Positions 35,787-35,865 of a stretch of DNA of 35,865 nt are shown here, piece by piece. The position numbers and the translations under genes were made by a program. The stretch lies in assembly GCF_023634765.1 (NCBI RefSeq), contig NZ_JAMLFX010000003.1:39391-75255 (forward strand), in the 5' to 3' direction. This DNA is from Pseudomonas sp. AKS31. GTDB lineage: Bacteria > Pseudomonadota > Gammaproteobacteria > Pseudomonadales > Pseudomonadaceae. Numbering within the stretch: position 1 is the stretch's first letter; each line of letters starts with the position of its first letter. The notes under the pieces were generated by a model that saw only the letters and a program-made list of their open reading frames with translations, searched no databases and was not told where the DNA came from.

Positions 35787-35865
35787 TGTGGGAGCGAGCC
35801 TGCTCGCGAAGGAGTCGTGTCAGTAACATCAATGTGAATGACACACCGTATTCGCGAGCAGGCTC
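35787..35865. repeat. REP element of a second family, cut by the window end
   Basis: TGTGGGAGCGAGCCTGCTCG at 35788-35807, and TTCGCGAGCAGGCTC at the last bases, are the two arms of a common Pseudomonas inverted REP pair. The right arm is incomplete because the window stops. It begins 13 bases after the SpmA/B-type gene. Confidence 0.85.

Overview
The window is chromosomal DNA from a fluorescent-group Pseudomonas. The evidence is GC-rich coding sequence, REP/REPIN repeats of the P. fluorescens type, a cytochrome aa3 oxidase assembly cluster, and a gene order close to PAO1 PA5478-PA5505 (recalled from memory): metQIN, znuBC-zur/znuA, thrB, polA, engB, cytochromes c5/c4, dsbA, ampDh2, kinB-algB, gltP. 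It is core genome. I see no phage, integrase, insertion sequence, CRISPR array, tRNA or rRNA.

Layout. 1-5762: cytochrome c oxidase subunit III and assembly genes (ctaG, ctaE, a DUF2909 gene on the opposite strand, surf1, a small Sco-like protein, ctaA, ctaB, sco). 5763-6075: repeat-rich junction ending in a terminator. 6076-8601: methionine ABC importer metNIQ (minus strand). 8865-11003: large-subunit catalase katE. 11088-14874: a lipoprotein and the zinc regulon (znuB, znuC, zur on minus; znuA on plus), with a Zur box in the divergent gap. 14966-16277: thrB and a DUF2782 gene. 16352-19156: polA, followed by an ErsA/Spot 42-type sRNA under an AlgU-like promoter. 19582-21365: engB, cytochrome c5 and cytochrome c4. 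21555-27735: dsbA, an EEP-family gene, a diguanylate cyclase, ampDh2, and a CSS/EAL phosphodiesterase. 27732-30879: kinB and algB (minus). 31307-32295: two small membrane proteins and an Ivy-family protein behind a sigma-54-type promoter. 32296-32996: long gltP leader with an orphan terminator. 32997-35774: gltP and a SpmA/SpmB-type membrane protein. 35787-35865: a REP element cut by the window end.

Functional threads. The first block builds the CuA, CuB and heme a centres of aa3 oxidase. The zinc block is a standard Zur-controlled uptake system. The right half gathers envelope-stress and biofilm functions: AlgB/KinB, an AlgU-type sRNA, a c-di-GMP cyclase and phosphodiesterase, a peptidoglycan amidase, an Ivy-like protein and DsbA. 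I found no wholly new system. The best leads are the sigma-54 promoter with an upstream palindrome beside algB, the Sco-like protein with CxxxC but no matching histidine, the degenerate CSS sensor on the EAL protein, and the unexplained RNA features before gltP.
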